Shown here piece by piece: positions 8,358 through 16,743 of a stretch of DNA of 37,677 nucleotides. The position numbers were made by a program, and so were the translations under genes. Origin of the DNA: Deltaproteobacteria bacterium (GTDB lineage Bacteria; Desulfobacterota; Syntrophia; Syntrophales; Smithellaceae); assembly GCA_025355175.1 (NCBI GenBank), contig JANYAF010000051.1:1-37677 (forward strand). Direction: 5' to 3'. The notes under the pieces were generated by a model. It was given only the letters and a program-made list of their open reading frames with translations, was not told the origin of the DNA and did not search any database. Positions within the stretch are counted from its first letter, which is position 1. Every line of letters begins with the position of its first letter.

Positions 8358-9779
8358 TCATTCCTTTGCCGACGCGCTGGGCGGCACATCGTTTCCATAT
8401 TTTGTCTGCAGATACTTTTCCATGGTCTGAGGGAATAAAATCCAACCCAACAGGTCTTCGTCCGTTCGTGCCAGATGGCCGATCGTTTTTTTCGCTTCCT
8501 CGATTTCCGGTGGCAGCTCATCGGCCGGTCGGCCGGTGATCGGCGTCTGTCCGCGTTTATAATTTTTGAGTATTTTTGCGGTCAGATCCTTATCAATCGG
8601 TGCGGGGGTTTTACCATACAACCCCAAAACGAGGTCCTTAAGCTGATTGGATATTCTGGCATATCGTCCGAAAAGTACATTCAACACGGCCTGCGATCCG
8701 ATGATTTGAGAGGCCGGTGTCACCAGAGGCGGATAGCCCATGTCTTTTCGCGTCTGAACGACTTCCGTGTAAATCTCGCTTAATCTATCCAACGCTTTCA
8801 TTTCTTTGAGTTGGCTGGTTAAATTGGAGATCATCCCGCCCGGAATTTGATGCGCAAGAACGCCGGTGTCAATGATGGAAAGCCTGTGATCCGCTAAAAG
8901 GTGTTTATACTTGGGGGCGATGTTTTCCAGGTGTTCACTCAGTTCCAGAAGCTTGTACAAATTAATGCCTGAATCCTTGGGGGTTCCCTGAAGAGCTGCA
9001 ACGATGGGTTCGCAGGCGGGCATCGATGTTCTCAGCGCAAAGGGCGCAAGGCAGGTATCGATAATATCCACGCCGGCCTCTATGGCTTTTAAGTAGGACA
9101 TGCTGCCCATGCCGCTGGTATAGTGAGTGTGCAAATGCAACGGTACTTTTACGGCCTTTTTTAATGCGGTGAAAAGATCAAATGCGTCATAAGGAGAAAG
9201 CAATCCGGCCATGTCTTTGATACAAATGGTATCCGCGCCCATTTTTTCCAGTTCTTTGGCTTTGGCCACGTAAAAATCGAGGGTATATATTTCGCCGCCC
9301 AGCCGGCTTTCCGTCAGCGAATAACAAACCGTTCCTTCCAAGTGTTTGCCGTTGGCTTTAATTCTTTCCACGCAGGTTTCGATGTTACGGAAGTCATTGA
9401 GCGCATCAAAACAGCGGAAAATGTCAATTCCGATTTCACAAGATTTGTCGACGAAAGCGCGGACGACGTCGTCCGCGTAATGACGGTAACCGACCAGATT
9501 TTGTCCGCGCAAGAGCATGCTGAATGGTGTTTTCTTGGCATATTTTTTTAGAATCTTGGGCCGCATCCATGGATCTTCGTCAAGAAAGCGATGCATCGTA
9601 TCAAACGTCGCTCCCCCCCATACCTCCATAGCCCAGAAACCGCAGTTATCCATTTCCTCGGCAATGGGGATCATGTCCTCCGTTTTCATTCTGGTTGCAT
9701 AAATGGACTGATGACCGTCACGGAACGTATTATCCTGAATTTTGATGGGTTGGGGCGAACTTTCTTTTCTGTCTTTCAT
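8358..9779 (-). CDS. Carboxyltransferase 5S-type subunit (pyruvate/oxaloacetate), no biotin domain
   Basis: 473 residues. It can be followed against the 5S subunit of propionibacterial transcarboxylase and the pyruvate carboxylase B / oxaloacetate decarboxylase alpha family: DNTFRDGHQS (metal ligand Asp21), WGGATFD, MLLRGQNLVGYRHY, CIKDMAG (Lys188, the carboxylated lysine position), LHTHYTSG (His217 and His219, metal ligands), PGGMISNL and PLVTP.SQI.G.QAV. It stops about where the biotin-carrier domain would begin in OadA/PycB fusions, so a separate biotinyl protein is needed. The reaction is carboxyl transfer between biotin and pyruvate/oxaloacetate. It is the first gene of the minus-strand operon. 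AAGGAG precedes the ATG, and sigma-54-like promoters lie upstream. Confidence 0.9.
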   Translation of the reverse strand: MKDRKESSPQPIKIQDNTFRDGHQSIYATRMKTEDMIPIAEEMDNCGFWAMEVWGGATFDTMHRFLDEDPWMRPKILKKYAKKTPFSMLLRGQNLVGYRHYADDVVRAFVDKSCEIGIDIFRCFDALNDFRNIETCVERIKANGKHLEGTVCYSLTESRLGGEIYTLDFYVAKAKELEKMGADTICIKDMAGLLSPYDAFDLFTALKKAVKVPLHLHTHYTSGMGSMSYLKAIEAGVDIIDTCLAPFALRTSMPACEPIVAALQGTPKDSGINLYKLLELSEHLENIAPKYKHLLADHRLSIIDTGVLAHQIPGGMISNLTSQLKEMKALDRLSEIYTEVVQTRKDMGYPPLVTPASQIIGSQAVLNVLFGRYARISNQLKDLVLGLYGKTPAPIDKDLTAKILKNYKRGQTPITGRPADELPPEIEEAKKTIGHLARTDEDLLGWILFPQTMEKYLQTKYGNDVPPSASAKE

Positions 9780-9825
9780 AGATCACTCCTTAATTCAAAT
9801 TTATATATTTCAGTCTATTTACTAC

Positions 9826-9841
9826 AGCAAATACCATACCA
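9826..9841 (-). promoter_or_regulatory. Sigma-54 promoter candidate, proximal
   Basis: The minus strand reads TGGTATGGTATTTGCT, with GG and GC separated by exactly ten bases as in the -24/-12 consensus TGGCACGRNNNTTGCW. Transcription would start near 9815, leaving about 35 bases before the carboxyltransferase ATG. The mismatches are in CAC (TAT here). Confidence 0.55.
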
Positions 9842-9945
9842 GCAAGTTATTTATGATTATAAAATTCGTAATTGCACCCAGGAAGGCATTGGTTTGCAGT
9901 TCTTGATGATATCAATGCCATTGCGTTGGAAATACGATGATGCGC

Positions 9946-9961
9946 CGCAATGTGCCTGCCA
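9946..9961 (-). promoter_or_regulatory. Sigma-54 promoter candidate, distal
   Basis: The minus strand reads TGGCAGGCACATTGCG. TGGCA, the G at position 7 and TTGC match the -24/-12 consensus, with the correct ten-base spacing of GG and GC. It points toward the carboxyltransferase operon, with a predicted start near 9935. Either this or the proximal site, or both, may be used. Confidence 0.55.
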
Positions 9962-9970
9962 ACATTATAT

Positions 9971-9999
9971 TTGACAGAAGTGTATTATTTATATACAAT
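9971..9999 (+). promoter_or_regulatory. Sigma-70 promoter of the sigma-54 activator gene
   Basis: TTGACA at 9971-9976, a 17-base spacer and TACAAT at 9994-9999 form a near-consensus housekeeping promoter about 40 bases upstream of the regulator ATG. It is divergent from the sigma-54 candidates. Confidence 0.8.
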
Positions 10000-10016
10000 A
10001 CGTTCCCAAAACGTAT
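9998..10016. promoter_or_regulatory. Dyad, possible operator / upstream activator site
   Basis: ATACGTT-CCCAA-AACGTAT is a perfect 7-base inverted repeat overlapping the -10 box and start region of the regulator promoter. It lies about 70 and 190 bases upstream of the two predicted sigma-54 start points. That position would suit both autoregulation and enhancer binding by the Fis-type domain (inference). Confidence 0.4.
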
Positions 10017-10047
10017 ACTTTATAAACAATATACATTATAAGCAACC

Positions 10048-11109
10048 ATGACCGGAAATGACAATCAGAAAACAGATGGGGTAACGCCCAAAGTCGGGAA
10101 TCCGCAGAGCGTTGAAGAGGCCTTTCGGACAGAAAAGCTCGGAGTGGCTTTCGATGAGTTGATCGGCGCCAATATCGCTTTTCGCAAGGCTTTGGTCACG
10201 GCCCAGCGGGCAGCAAAATCGGATATTTCCGTTTTAATCATCGGGGAGAGCGGCACGGGCAAAGAAATCTTAGCGCGTGCCATTCATCAGACGAGCGGCC
10301 GTAGGGATCAGCCGCTGGTGGATGTCAATTGTGCCGCCATTCCCGATTCGCTGATTGAAAGCGAACTTTTCGGCTATGAAAAAGGCGCCTTTACCGGCGC
10401 GCGCACCGAGGGCCGCAAAGGCTATTTTGACGAAGCACACGAAGGGACGATCCTGCTCGATGAGATCGGTGATTCCTCCCTGTCCGTCCAAGCCAAGCTA
10501 TTGCGTGTTTTGGAATCCGGTATTTTTAAAAGAGTCGGCGGAACAAAAAACATCAAAGTGAATGTGCGGATCATTTCTTCAACCAATCAGGATCTTGCCG
10601 GGCTTATCGAACTCAAAAAGTTTCGTGATGATCTTTTCTTTCGTCTGAATGCTTTTACAATTCAACTACCGCCGCTGCGTGAGCGCAGGGAAGATATCGG
10701 GCTTCTGATCGACTATTTTTTAAAACGCAATGGTGGCGGAGAGAAATATAAATACAGATTCTTGCCCGATGTTCTCAAGGTTCTTTATGCTTATCACTGG
10801 CCGGGCAACGTCCGGGAACTTAAGGGCGTCGTGAGCTACGCGGTGAACATGACGCAGTCGCCGGTCATTGATCCCGGCTCTTTGCCTAATTTCCTTTTTG
10901 TGGGAAAGTCCTATCAGGATCGATTAGCTGTTCCGGCTGTCGAGGCGGTGCAGACTTCCCGCAATCTCACGGAAGCGGTCAAAGCTCTGGAACGCAAACT
11001 CATCGGTGAGGTTCTGGCCACCGCCCCTAATAAGTCGGAAGCTATTAAAATACTGGGGATCAGCAGGCGCACCTTTTATCTGAAGTTGAAAGAATATGGT
11101 TTAGGATGA
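10048..11109 (+). CDS. Sigma-54-dependent activator with AAA+ and Fis-type domains, no sensor domain
   Basis: 353 residues. The central AAA+ domain has Walker A GESGTGKE (66-73), the sigma-54-contact motif GAFTGA (113-118), Walker B ILLDEI (135-140) and PPLRERREDI. A Fis-like helix-turn-helix ends the protein (SEAIKILGISRRTFYLKL). Only about 35 unstructured-looking residues precede the AAA+ domain, so there is no receiver, GAF, PAS or V4R sensor, as in PspF-type activators. It probably activates the divergent carboxyltransferase-to-gcdA operon through the -24/-12 sites. Control may come from expression level or from a separate partner. It has its own strong sigma-70 promoter but no clear Shine-Dalgarno sequence. 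Confidence 0.92.
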   Translation: MTGNDNQKTDGVTPKVGNPQSVEEAFRTEKLGVAFDELIGANIAFRKALVTAQRAAKSDISVLIIGESGTGKEILARAIHQTSGRRDQPLVDVNCAAIPDSLIESELFGYEKGAFTGARTEGRKGYFDEAHEGTILLDEIGDSSLSVQAKLLRVLESGIFKRVGGTKNIKVNVRIISSTNQDLAGLIELKKFRDDLFFRLNAFTIQLPPLRERREDIGLLIDYFLKRNGGGEKYKYRFLPDVLKVLYAYHWPGNVRELKGVVSYAVNMTQSPVIDPGSLPNFLFVGKSYQDRLAVPAVEAVQTSRNLTEAVKALERKLIGEVLATAPNKSEAIKILGISRRTFYLKLKEYGLG

Positions 11110-11113
11110 ACGT

Positions 11114-11131
11114 TTCCAGTTGAGACTGGAA
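11114..11131. repeat. Small hairpin between regulator and lyase-like gene
   Basis: TTCCAGT-TGAG-ACTGGAA forms a 7-base-pair stem just after the regulator stop codon. No U-tract follows, so read-through into the next gene is likely. Confidence 0.45.
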
Positions 11132-11180
11132 CAACTTATGCATTAACTGAAAAGAAATTTTATTTCGAGAAAGTAGAAAT

Positions 11181-12182
11181 ATGCCAAGCAGCGCGACATC
11201 GGCTGTCAAAGCCATGAGAAAAAAAGACACGCAGGTCACTATTGTGGAAGTATCACCGAGAGACGGCCTGCCGGAAGTTTGTGAAGAATTATCGACAGCC
11301 GATAAAATTAAATATATCAACAAATTGTCGGAGACGGGTCTTCGGAAAATTGAATGTGCATCTTTTTCGCATCCCCGTCTTTTGCCCCAGGGCTATGACG
11401 CGGAGAAACTCATCGCAGGCATTTCCAAAAAATCGAGTGTGGCCTATGTAGGACTTGTTCCAAACGAAATCGGCTGTCGCCGGGCGGTGATTACACAAAT
11501 AGATGAAATCCTTATCTTGCTTGCTGCGAGCGACACCTTCAATAAGCTGAACCTGGGCAGAACCCTCAAAGAAAGCCTCAATAAAATGCTTCCTGCCATC
11601 CTGGATACAGCGGTAAAAAATTCCCGCAGCGCCCGGGTTTATCTCATGACTGCCTTCGGCTGTCCTTACACGGGCAAAATCAGAACAGAAGATGTTGCGC
11701 AGTTGTTGTTGAAGCTCAGTTATATGGGAGCATCCGAAATTGTGCTGGTCGATTCCACCGGCATGGCCAATCCCAAGGTGGTCAAATCGACGATCCGCAC
11801 TTTGATGGAGTTGCAACTCGATATCGACCTGGCTGTTCATTTCCATAATACGCGTGGCGCGGCGATTGCCAACTGTGTGGCCGCCTATGAGGCGGGCATC
11901 CGCATTTTCGATACGTCGCTGGGCGGTATGAGTGCGACGCCTTACGGCGTGAGCGAACTGGACATTGGCTACTGGAATGTGCCGACGGAAGACCTGGTGC
12001 ATTTATTTGAAGAAATGGGCATTAAAACGGGTATTGATCTGGAAAAGCTTCTGGATTGTGTCCTTCTGGCAGAAAAGATGGCCGGGATCGCCCTGCCCGG
12101 CCATCTTCTGAGAGCGCGGCAGGCGTCGCAGATTGCCGAAATACCGCAACATCTGAAGCGGCAACACATCATGGATCAATAA
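11181..12182 (+). CDS. HMG-CoA lyase-like DRE-TIM metallolyase, atypical active-site loop
   Basis: 333 residues. Family features are VEVSPRDGL (Arg27, Asp28), FGCPYTGKI, and the metal ligands His220 and His222 in HFHNTRG. Asn266 is followed by VPTED, matching the GNVATED end of the HMG-CoA lyase loop. In authentic HMG-CoA lyases the loop begins GLGGCPYA, with a catalytic Cys; here it reads SLGGMSATPYG, so Met250 stands in place of that Cys. The fold and metal site are secure, but the substrate is not: it may cleave another 3-hydroxy-3-acyl-CoA. It lies 71 bases downstream of the sigma-54 activator, in the same direction, and ends at a terminator. An alternative ATG lies at 11214. Confidence 0.8.
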   Translation: MPSSATSAVKAMRKKDTQVTIVEVSPRDGLPEVCEELSTADKIKYINKLSETGLRKIECASFSHPRLLPQGYDAEKLIAGISKKSSVAYVGLVPNEIGCRRAVITQIDEILILLAASDTFNKLNLGRTLKESLNKMLPAILDTAVKNSRSARVYLMTAFGCPYTGKIRTEDVAQLLLKLSYMGASEIVLVDSTGMANPKVVKSTIRTLMELQLDIDLAVHFHNTRGAAIANCVAAYEAGIRIFDTSLGGMSATPYGVSELDIGYWNVPTEDLVHLFEEMGIKTGIDLEKLLDCVLLAEKMAGIALPGHLLRARQASQIAEIPQHLKRQHIMDQ

Positions 12183-12209
12183 AAAAGCGGTTTTAAAAAC
12201 CGCTTTTTT
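12181..12209 (+). terminator. Rho-independent terminator after the lyase-like gene
   Basis: GCGGTTTT (12187-12194) pairs with AAAACCGC (12196-12203), flanked by A-runs upstream and TTTTTT downstream. It overlaps the end of the stop codon and could also work on the opposite strand. Confidence 0.85.
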
Positions 12210-12393
12210 ACGTGAGCTTCAAACTTTAAAAACCCAGGTGGATGGAACGCAGAGGTGTTTATTTTATATACACCATGCAGGTTCAGCCATTTCTTGATCT
12301 TTTCGAGCATGATTTTTTCATCATAGCAAATTCATTAAAGTTCTGTTATTAAACACATACATATTTATCAAAAAGCATAAAGCGAGAAAAAAC

Positions 12394-13611
12394 ATGCCGC
12401 AAGAAGACTTGAGTAAACTGAAAATCGATAAATCGGTCAAAAAAAGCGTCGTGGCCGGCCGCAGAAAAAAACCATTCATTATTGCTGCGCTGGTTGTTTT
12501 GCTGATTGTTTGCGCCGTCCTGTATCGGCTCGGTGTGATCACCCCGACTGCCACGGTGGATGTGACAACCGTTTCGCTGATTTATCCCGCACAGTCTTTA
12601 TCCGTGTTGAACGCCAGCGGTTACATTGTCGCCCAGCGCAAGGCGGCGGTGGCCTCTAAAATGACTGGCCGTTTGACGGCGTTAATGGTCGAAGAAGGCA
12701 GCCTGGTGCAAAAAGGACAAATTCTTGCACGAATGGAAAACGCCGACGTCACCGCCGTGAAAGGTCAGGGCACGGCCAACCTGGCCAACGCCAGGTCGAT
12801 ACTCAAGCAGACCGCGGTGGAGCGGGATAATCTTGCGCAAGAGCATGACCGCTATAAAAGACTGATTGCCGGCGGTAATGTTTCTCAATCGGAATACGAC
12901 ATGATCAATACCCGCTACCTGCGCTCGCAGGAAGCCGTGAAAGGGGCGCAGGCCGCCGTGGAATCGGCCGCCGCTGTTCTTTCGGGCGCCGAGGCGAACC
13001 TTGACTATACCTTAATCCGGGCGCCGTTTGACGGCGTAGTGCTGACTAAAAATGCCGATGTGGGCGATATCGTCACCCCGCTGGGAGCGTCATCCACGTC
13101 CAAAGCCGCCGTCGTCACACTGGCCGATATGAGTTCGCTGCAAGTCGAAGTCGATGTGTCTGAAACCAGCATCACGTTGATCAAAGTCGGACAGCCCTGC
13201 GATATTCAACTCGATGCTTTGTCCGACAAACGATTCCGCGGCGTGGTGCACACCGTTGTGCCGACCGTTGATCGCGCCAAAGCGACGGTCCTGGTGAAAG
13301 TGCGGTTCATCGACAAAGACACGCGGATGCTGCCGGACATGAGTGCGAAGGTGTCTTTTCTTTCCCGCGAACTCACGGGTGAAGAACTCAAACCCAGGCT
13401 TGCCGTTAGTCAATCGGCGCTGGTCAGTGTCAAAGCAAAAAACATCGTTTATCTGATTTCAGATAATAAAGTGCGTGAGACGACCATATCGATCGGCGGC
13501 AAATTGGGAGATATGCAGGAGGTCACGGCAGGCCTGAAACCGGGCGACCGCGTGGCGCTCAAACCCAAAGGGTTAAAAGATGGGGCGAAGATCAAGGTGG
13601 CGGAGAGGTAA
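12394..13611 (+). CDS. Periplasmic adaptor subunit of an ABC exporter (MacA/HlyD-type)
   Basis: 405 residues. A cytoplasmic, Lys/Arg-rich N-terminus is followed by one membrane segment (about residues 24-45) and a periplasmic adaptor: a lipoyl-like half (SGYIVAQRKAAVASKMTGRL), an alpha-hairpin region (about 110-195), the second lipoyl half (LIRAPFDGVVL) and beta-barrel and membrane-proximal parts. It connects an inner-membrane exporter to the outer-membrane channel. The ATPase and two permease genes follow directly, so the four form one exporter. The substrate is unknown. The 183-base gap upstream contains no clear promoter that I could pick. Confidence 0.88.
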   Translation: MPQEDLSKLKIDKSVKKSVVAGRRKKPFIIAALVVLLIVCAVLYRLGVITPTATVDVTTVSLIYPAQSLSVLNASGYIVAQRKAAVASKMTGRLTALMVEEGSLVQKGQILARMENADVTAVKGQGTANLANARSILKQTAVERDNLAQEHDRYKRLIAGGNVSQSEYDMINTRYLRSQEAVKGAQAAVESAAAVLSGAEANLDYTLIRAPFDGVVLTKNADVGDIVTPLGASSTSKAAVVTLADMSSLQVEVDVSETSITLIKVGQPCDIQLDALSDKRFRGVVHTVVPTVDRAKATVLVKVRFIDKDTRMLPDMSAKVSFLSRELTGEELKPRLAVSQSALVSVKAKNIVYLISDNKVRETTISIGGKLGDMQEVTAGLKPGDRVALKPKGLKDGAKIKVAER

Positions 13612-13630
13612 GGACTTGTGAGCGTCATTC

Positions 13631-13658
13631 GTGAAGCGTGAAGCGTGAAGCGTGAAGC
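13631..13658. repeat. Tandem heptamer GTGAAGC x4
   Basis: Four perfect consecutive copies of GTGAAGC, followed by GACACGAACGACGAGATACGC-like sequence and another CTTCACGAGATACC. They sit between the adaptor and ATPase genes. A GTG start inside the repeat would extend the ATPase reading frame, but the extension encodes only repeat-derived residues. Confidence 0.85.
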
Positions 13659-13704
13659 GAAAAAAACGAGACACGAACGACGAGATACGCTTCACGAGAT
13701 ACCG

Positions 13705-14415
13705 ATGATGACGGAACAAAAAAAACCGATTGTTGAAATTAAAAATCTTTACAAGAGCTATCACCGGGCAAGCCTGGTGGTGCCTGTGTTGTATGATATC
13801 ACCTTTGACATCGCCGAAGGGGAATTTCTGGCGCTGATGGGACCATCCGGCTCCGGCAAGACCACGCTTTTGAATCTGATTGCGGGTATCGACAAAGTGG
13901 ATGAAGGGTCGATCCATGTCGGTGATGTCGATATCACCACACTTTCGGAGACGGAACTGGCGGCCTGGCGCGCCAATTCCGTCGGCTTCATTTTTCAATT
14001 CTATAATCTGATTCCCGTGCTCAAGGCCGTGGAAAATGTCGAACTGCCGCTGCATCTGACTACGCTGTCTAAAAGCAAAAGACGTGAACATGCCGAAATG
14101 GCGCTTTCCATGGTCGGCCTTGACCACCGGATGGATCACTACCCCGGTGAAATGTCCGGCGGCGAGCAGCAGCGTGTCGCCATCGCCCGCGCTATTGTCA
14201 CCGACCCGACCATTCTGGTGGCCGACGAACCGACGGGCGATCTGGATCGCGTCTCCGCCGAAGAGATTCTCTCCATGATGGAGCGGCTCAACCGCGATAT
14301 GGGCAAGACAATCATCATGGTCACGCATGATCCGCGCGCGGCTTCCCGCGCCTCCGTGATGCGCCATCTGGATAAGGGGTATCTCAACCATGATGCTGCT
14401 CAAAATCCTCTTTAG
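13705..14415 (+). CDS. ABC transporter ATP-binding protein (MacB/LolD-type)
   Basis: 236 residues from the chosen ATG (a second ATG follows immediately at 13708). Walker [11 protein letters not shown]-loop [12 protein letters not shown], signature [13 protein letters not shown], Walker [13 protein letters not shown] and the H-loop VTHDPRA are intact. It energises the exporter formed with the adaptor upstream and the two FtsX-like permeases downstream. The gene overlaps the first permease gene by 26 bases, implying translational coupling. I rejected the longer upstream start because it lies inside the heptamer repeat. Confidence 0.93.
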   Translation: MMTEQKKPIVEIKNLYKSYHRASLVVPVLYDITFDIAEGEFLALMGPSGSGKTTLLNLIAGIDKVDEGSIHVGDVDITTLSETELAAWRANSVGFIFQFYNLIPVLKAVENVELPLHLTTLSKSKRREHAEMALSMVGLDHRMDHYPGEMSGGEQQRVAIARAIVTDPTILVADEPTGDLDRVSAEEILSMMERLNRDMGKTIIMVTHDPRAASRASVMRHLDKGYLNHDAAQNPL

Positions 14416-15547
14416 AAATGCCTTTCATAACAAGCTTAGGAGTTCGCTCACTATTCTGGGTATTGCCGTGGCCATCCTGGCCTTCGGCCTTTTGCGCACG
14501 GTGATCAGTTCCTTTTACGCGGGTGTGGAAGCGGCTTCCGCCTCGCGTCTGGTCACGCGCAACGCCATTTCCATTATCTTTCCGTTGCCCATTTCTTACA
14601 CGGAAAAAATCCGGCAGGTGGAAGGCGTCAAGATGGTTTCCTACGGCAACTGGTTTGGCGGCATTTATATTAATGAAAAAAACTTTTTCCCGAATTTCTG
14701 TGTAGAGCCTCGCACCTATTTTGCTCTGTACCCTGAATTTGTTCTGGAAGAAAGACAGAAAAAATCATTTCTGGCCGACCGCAAGGGCGCTGTGGCAGGC
14801 CAAAAGCTTGCGGCCAAATTCGGCTGGAAAATCGGTGATACGATCACGCTCAAAGGAACCATCTATCCGGGTAACTGGGATTTTGTTTTGCGGGCGATTT
14901 ATACGGGCCGTGATAATACAGTTGATCAAACACAATTTTTCTTCCACTGGACCTATCTCAACGAAGCAGTCAAGAAAAGAGCGCCTGTTTTCGCTGACCA
15001 GGTTGGTTTTTATATGATCGGCGTGACCCGTCCCGATGTCGCGGCGGACACGGCCGTCATGATTGATAAGACTTTTAAAAATTCACTTGCCGAAACGCTG
15101 ACGGAAACGGAAAAGGCTTTCAATCTGGGCTTCATCGCCATGAGCGAGGCGATCGTCACGGCTATTCAGATGGTGTCGTTCATCGTTATCTTCATTATCA
15201 TGGCGGTGGTCGCCAATACCATGGCCATGACGACCCGGGAACGCACCGGCGATTACGCGATCATGAAAACGCTGGGTTTTGGCGCGAAAGACATCACGAT
15301 TCTGATTTTCGGTGAAGCACTGGTCATCACGCTTACCGGGGGGCTCATCGGCATCATTCTGACCTTTCCCGCCGCCCGGATCTTCGGCCAGGAGCTCGCG
15401 ACGTATTTTCCGGTCTTTCTGGTTTCCGCACAAACGATTTATATGGATGTCGCCGCCGCGCTGATCATCGCGTTTCTCGCGGCGATCATTCCCACGCGTC
15501 ACGCGATTCGCATCCGCATTGCCGACGGTTTAAGGAGGATCGGCTGA
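14390..15547 (+). CDS. ABC exporter permease 1 (FtsX/MacB family)
   Basis: 385 residues. It has the expected layout: one N-terminal membrane segment (about 20-40, after [20 protein letters not shown]), a long periplasmic MacB-PCD-like domain (about 45-260), then three C-terminal membrane segments with the FtsX pattern ([28 protein letters not shown]). The start overlaps the ATPase gene, and the stop overlaps the start of permease 2 (ATGA). Confidence 0.9.
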   Translation: MMLLKILFRNAFHNKLRSSLTILGIAVAILAFGLLRTVISSFYAGVEAASASRLVTRNAISIIFPLPISYTEKIRQVEGVKMVSYGNWFGGIYINEKNFFPNFCVEPRTYFALYPEFVLEERQKKSFLADRKGAVAGQKLAAKFGWKIGDTITLKGTIYPGNWDFVLRAIYTGRDNTVDQTQFFFHWTYLNEAVKKRAPVFADQVGFYMIGVTRPDVAADTAVMIDKTFKNSLAETLTETEKAFNLGFIAMSEAIVTAIQMVSFIVIFIIMAVVANTMAMTTRERTGDYAIMKTLGFGAKDITILIFGEALVITLTGGLIGIILTFPAARIFGQELATYFPVFLVSAQTIYMDVAAALIIAFLAAIIPTRHAIRIRIADGLRRIG

Positions 15548-16722
15548 TGGCGGTGCCTTTTTCCTACAGTTTCCGTAATCTCTGGAAGCGCCGTATGACA
15601 ACGATCCTGACTGTCTCCGGTATGGCGCTGGTGGTCTTTGTTTTTGCCGCTGTGTTGATGATGGCCGCCGGCCTGCAAAAAACACTGGTGGAGACCGGCT
15701 CGCCCAATAACGTGGTGGTGGTGCGCAAAGCCTCCACCTCCGAAGTGATGAGCTCGATCGAGCGTAAATCCGCCTCCATTGTAGAAATGCTGCCGCAGGT
15801 GGCCGCAGGCCCCCAGGGGCAGCCGATGATGGCCAAGGAATCGGTCGTGCTGATTGCGCTCAAAAAAAAGGGAGACGAACAGTCCTCCAGTCATTCCAAC
15901 GTGGTGGTGCGCGGCATCGGGGCCGAATCCCTGCCGCTTCGTCCGCAGGCGAAGCTGGTAGCGGGCCGCATGCTGCGGATGGGCTCATCGGAAGTCATTG
16001 TCGGGAACAGCATTGCTAAAGGTTTTCAGGGCGTGGGATTGCAGCAGACGTTGAGCTGGGGAATGCGCACCTGGACGGTGGTCGGCATTTTTGACGCCGG
16101 CAATACGGGGTTCAGCTCGGAGGTCTGGGGCGATGTCGATCAGGTCATGCAGGCTTTCCGGCGACCGATCTATTCCTCGCTGATTTTCAGATTGCAGAAT
16201 CCGGACGCCTTTGACGCCGCGAAAACCGCGATTGAAAATGATCCGCGCCTCACGCTGGAGGCCAGACGCGAAACCAAATATTATCGGGATCAATCGGAAA
16301 TGATGGCCAAGTTTTTAAGAATTTTAGGAACGTCGCTGACGATCATCTTTTCCATCGGCGCAATCATCGGCGCGATGATCACCATGTATTCCGCCGTCGC
16401 CAACCGCACGGCGGAAATCGGCACGCTGCGCGCCCTGGGCTTCCGCAGGCGCAATATTCTGCTGGCTTTTCTGACCGAATCACTGCTGCTGGGCTTCATC
16501 GGCGGCAGCCTGGGGTTGTTTTTCGCCTCGTTCATGCAGTTTATCACGATCTCAACGGTGAACTTTCAGACGTTTTCGGAGCTCGCTTTTAAATTTACGC
16601 TGACGTCAGGTATTGTCGTGCAGTCGATGATTTTTGCGCTGACGATGGGATTGATCGGCGGCGTGCTGCCGGCGTTGCGCGCCTCGCGGTTGAAAATCGT
16701 AGACGCTCTACGGGCTACATAA
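15547..16722 (+). CDS. ABC exporter permease 2 (FtsX/MacB family)
   Basis: 391 residues with the same layout as permease 1: FRNLWKRRMTTILTVSGMALVVFVF at the first membrane segment, a periplasmic domain, and three C-terminal segments with the FtsX signature (YSAVANRTAEIGTLRALGFRRR). Its ATG overlaps the stop of permease 1. Two different permeases with one ATPase suggest a heterodimeric exporter of the LolCDE/MacB superfamily rather than a classical MacB homodimer. Confidence 0.9.
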   Translation: MAVPFSYSFRNLWKRRMTTILTVSGMALVVFVFAAVLMMAAGLQKTLVETGSPNNVVVVRKASTSEVMSSIERKSASIVEMLPQVAAGPQGQPMMAKESVVLIALKKKGDEQSSSHSNVVVRGIGAESLPLRPQAKLVAGRMLRMGSSEVIVGNSIAKGFQGVGLQQTLSWGMRTWTVVGIFDAGNTGFSSEVWGDVDQVMQAFRRPIYSSLIFRLQNPDAFDAAKTAIENDPRLTLEARRETKYYRDQSEMMAKFLRILGTSLTIIFSIGAIIGAMITMYSAVANRTAEIGTLRALGFRRRNILLAFLTESLLLGFIGGSLGLFFASFMQFITISTVNFQTFSELAFKFTLTSGIVVQSMIFALTMGLIGGVLPALRASRLKIVDALRAT

Positions 16723-16743
16723 CAAGCTGTTCCCTGCGCGAAA

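Noticed and set aside
9886-9910. Plus-strand sigma-54 promoter for the regulator
   Set aside because: GG and GC spacing is nine bases or there is no GC at the right place; a near-perfect sigma-70 promoter is present instead.
13631-13658. Short repeats as a CRISPR array
   Set aside because: Units are 7 bases in direct tandem with no spacers; no cas genes are present.
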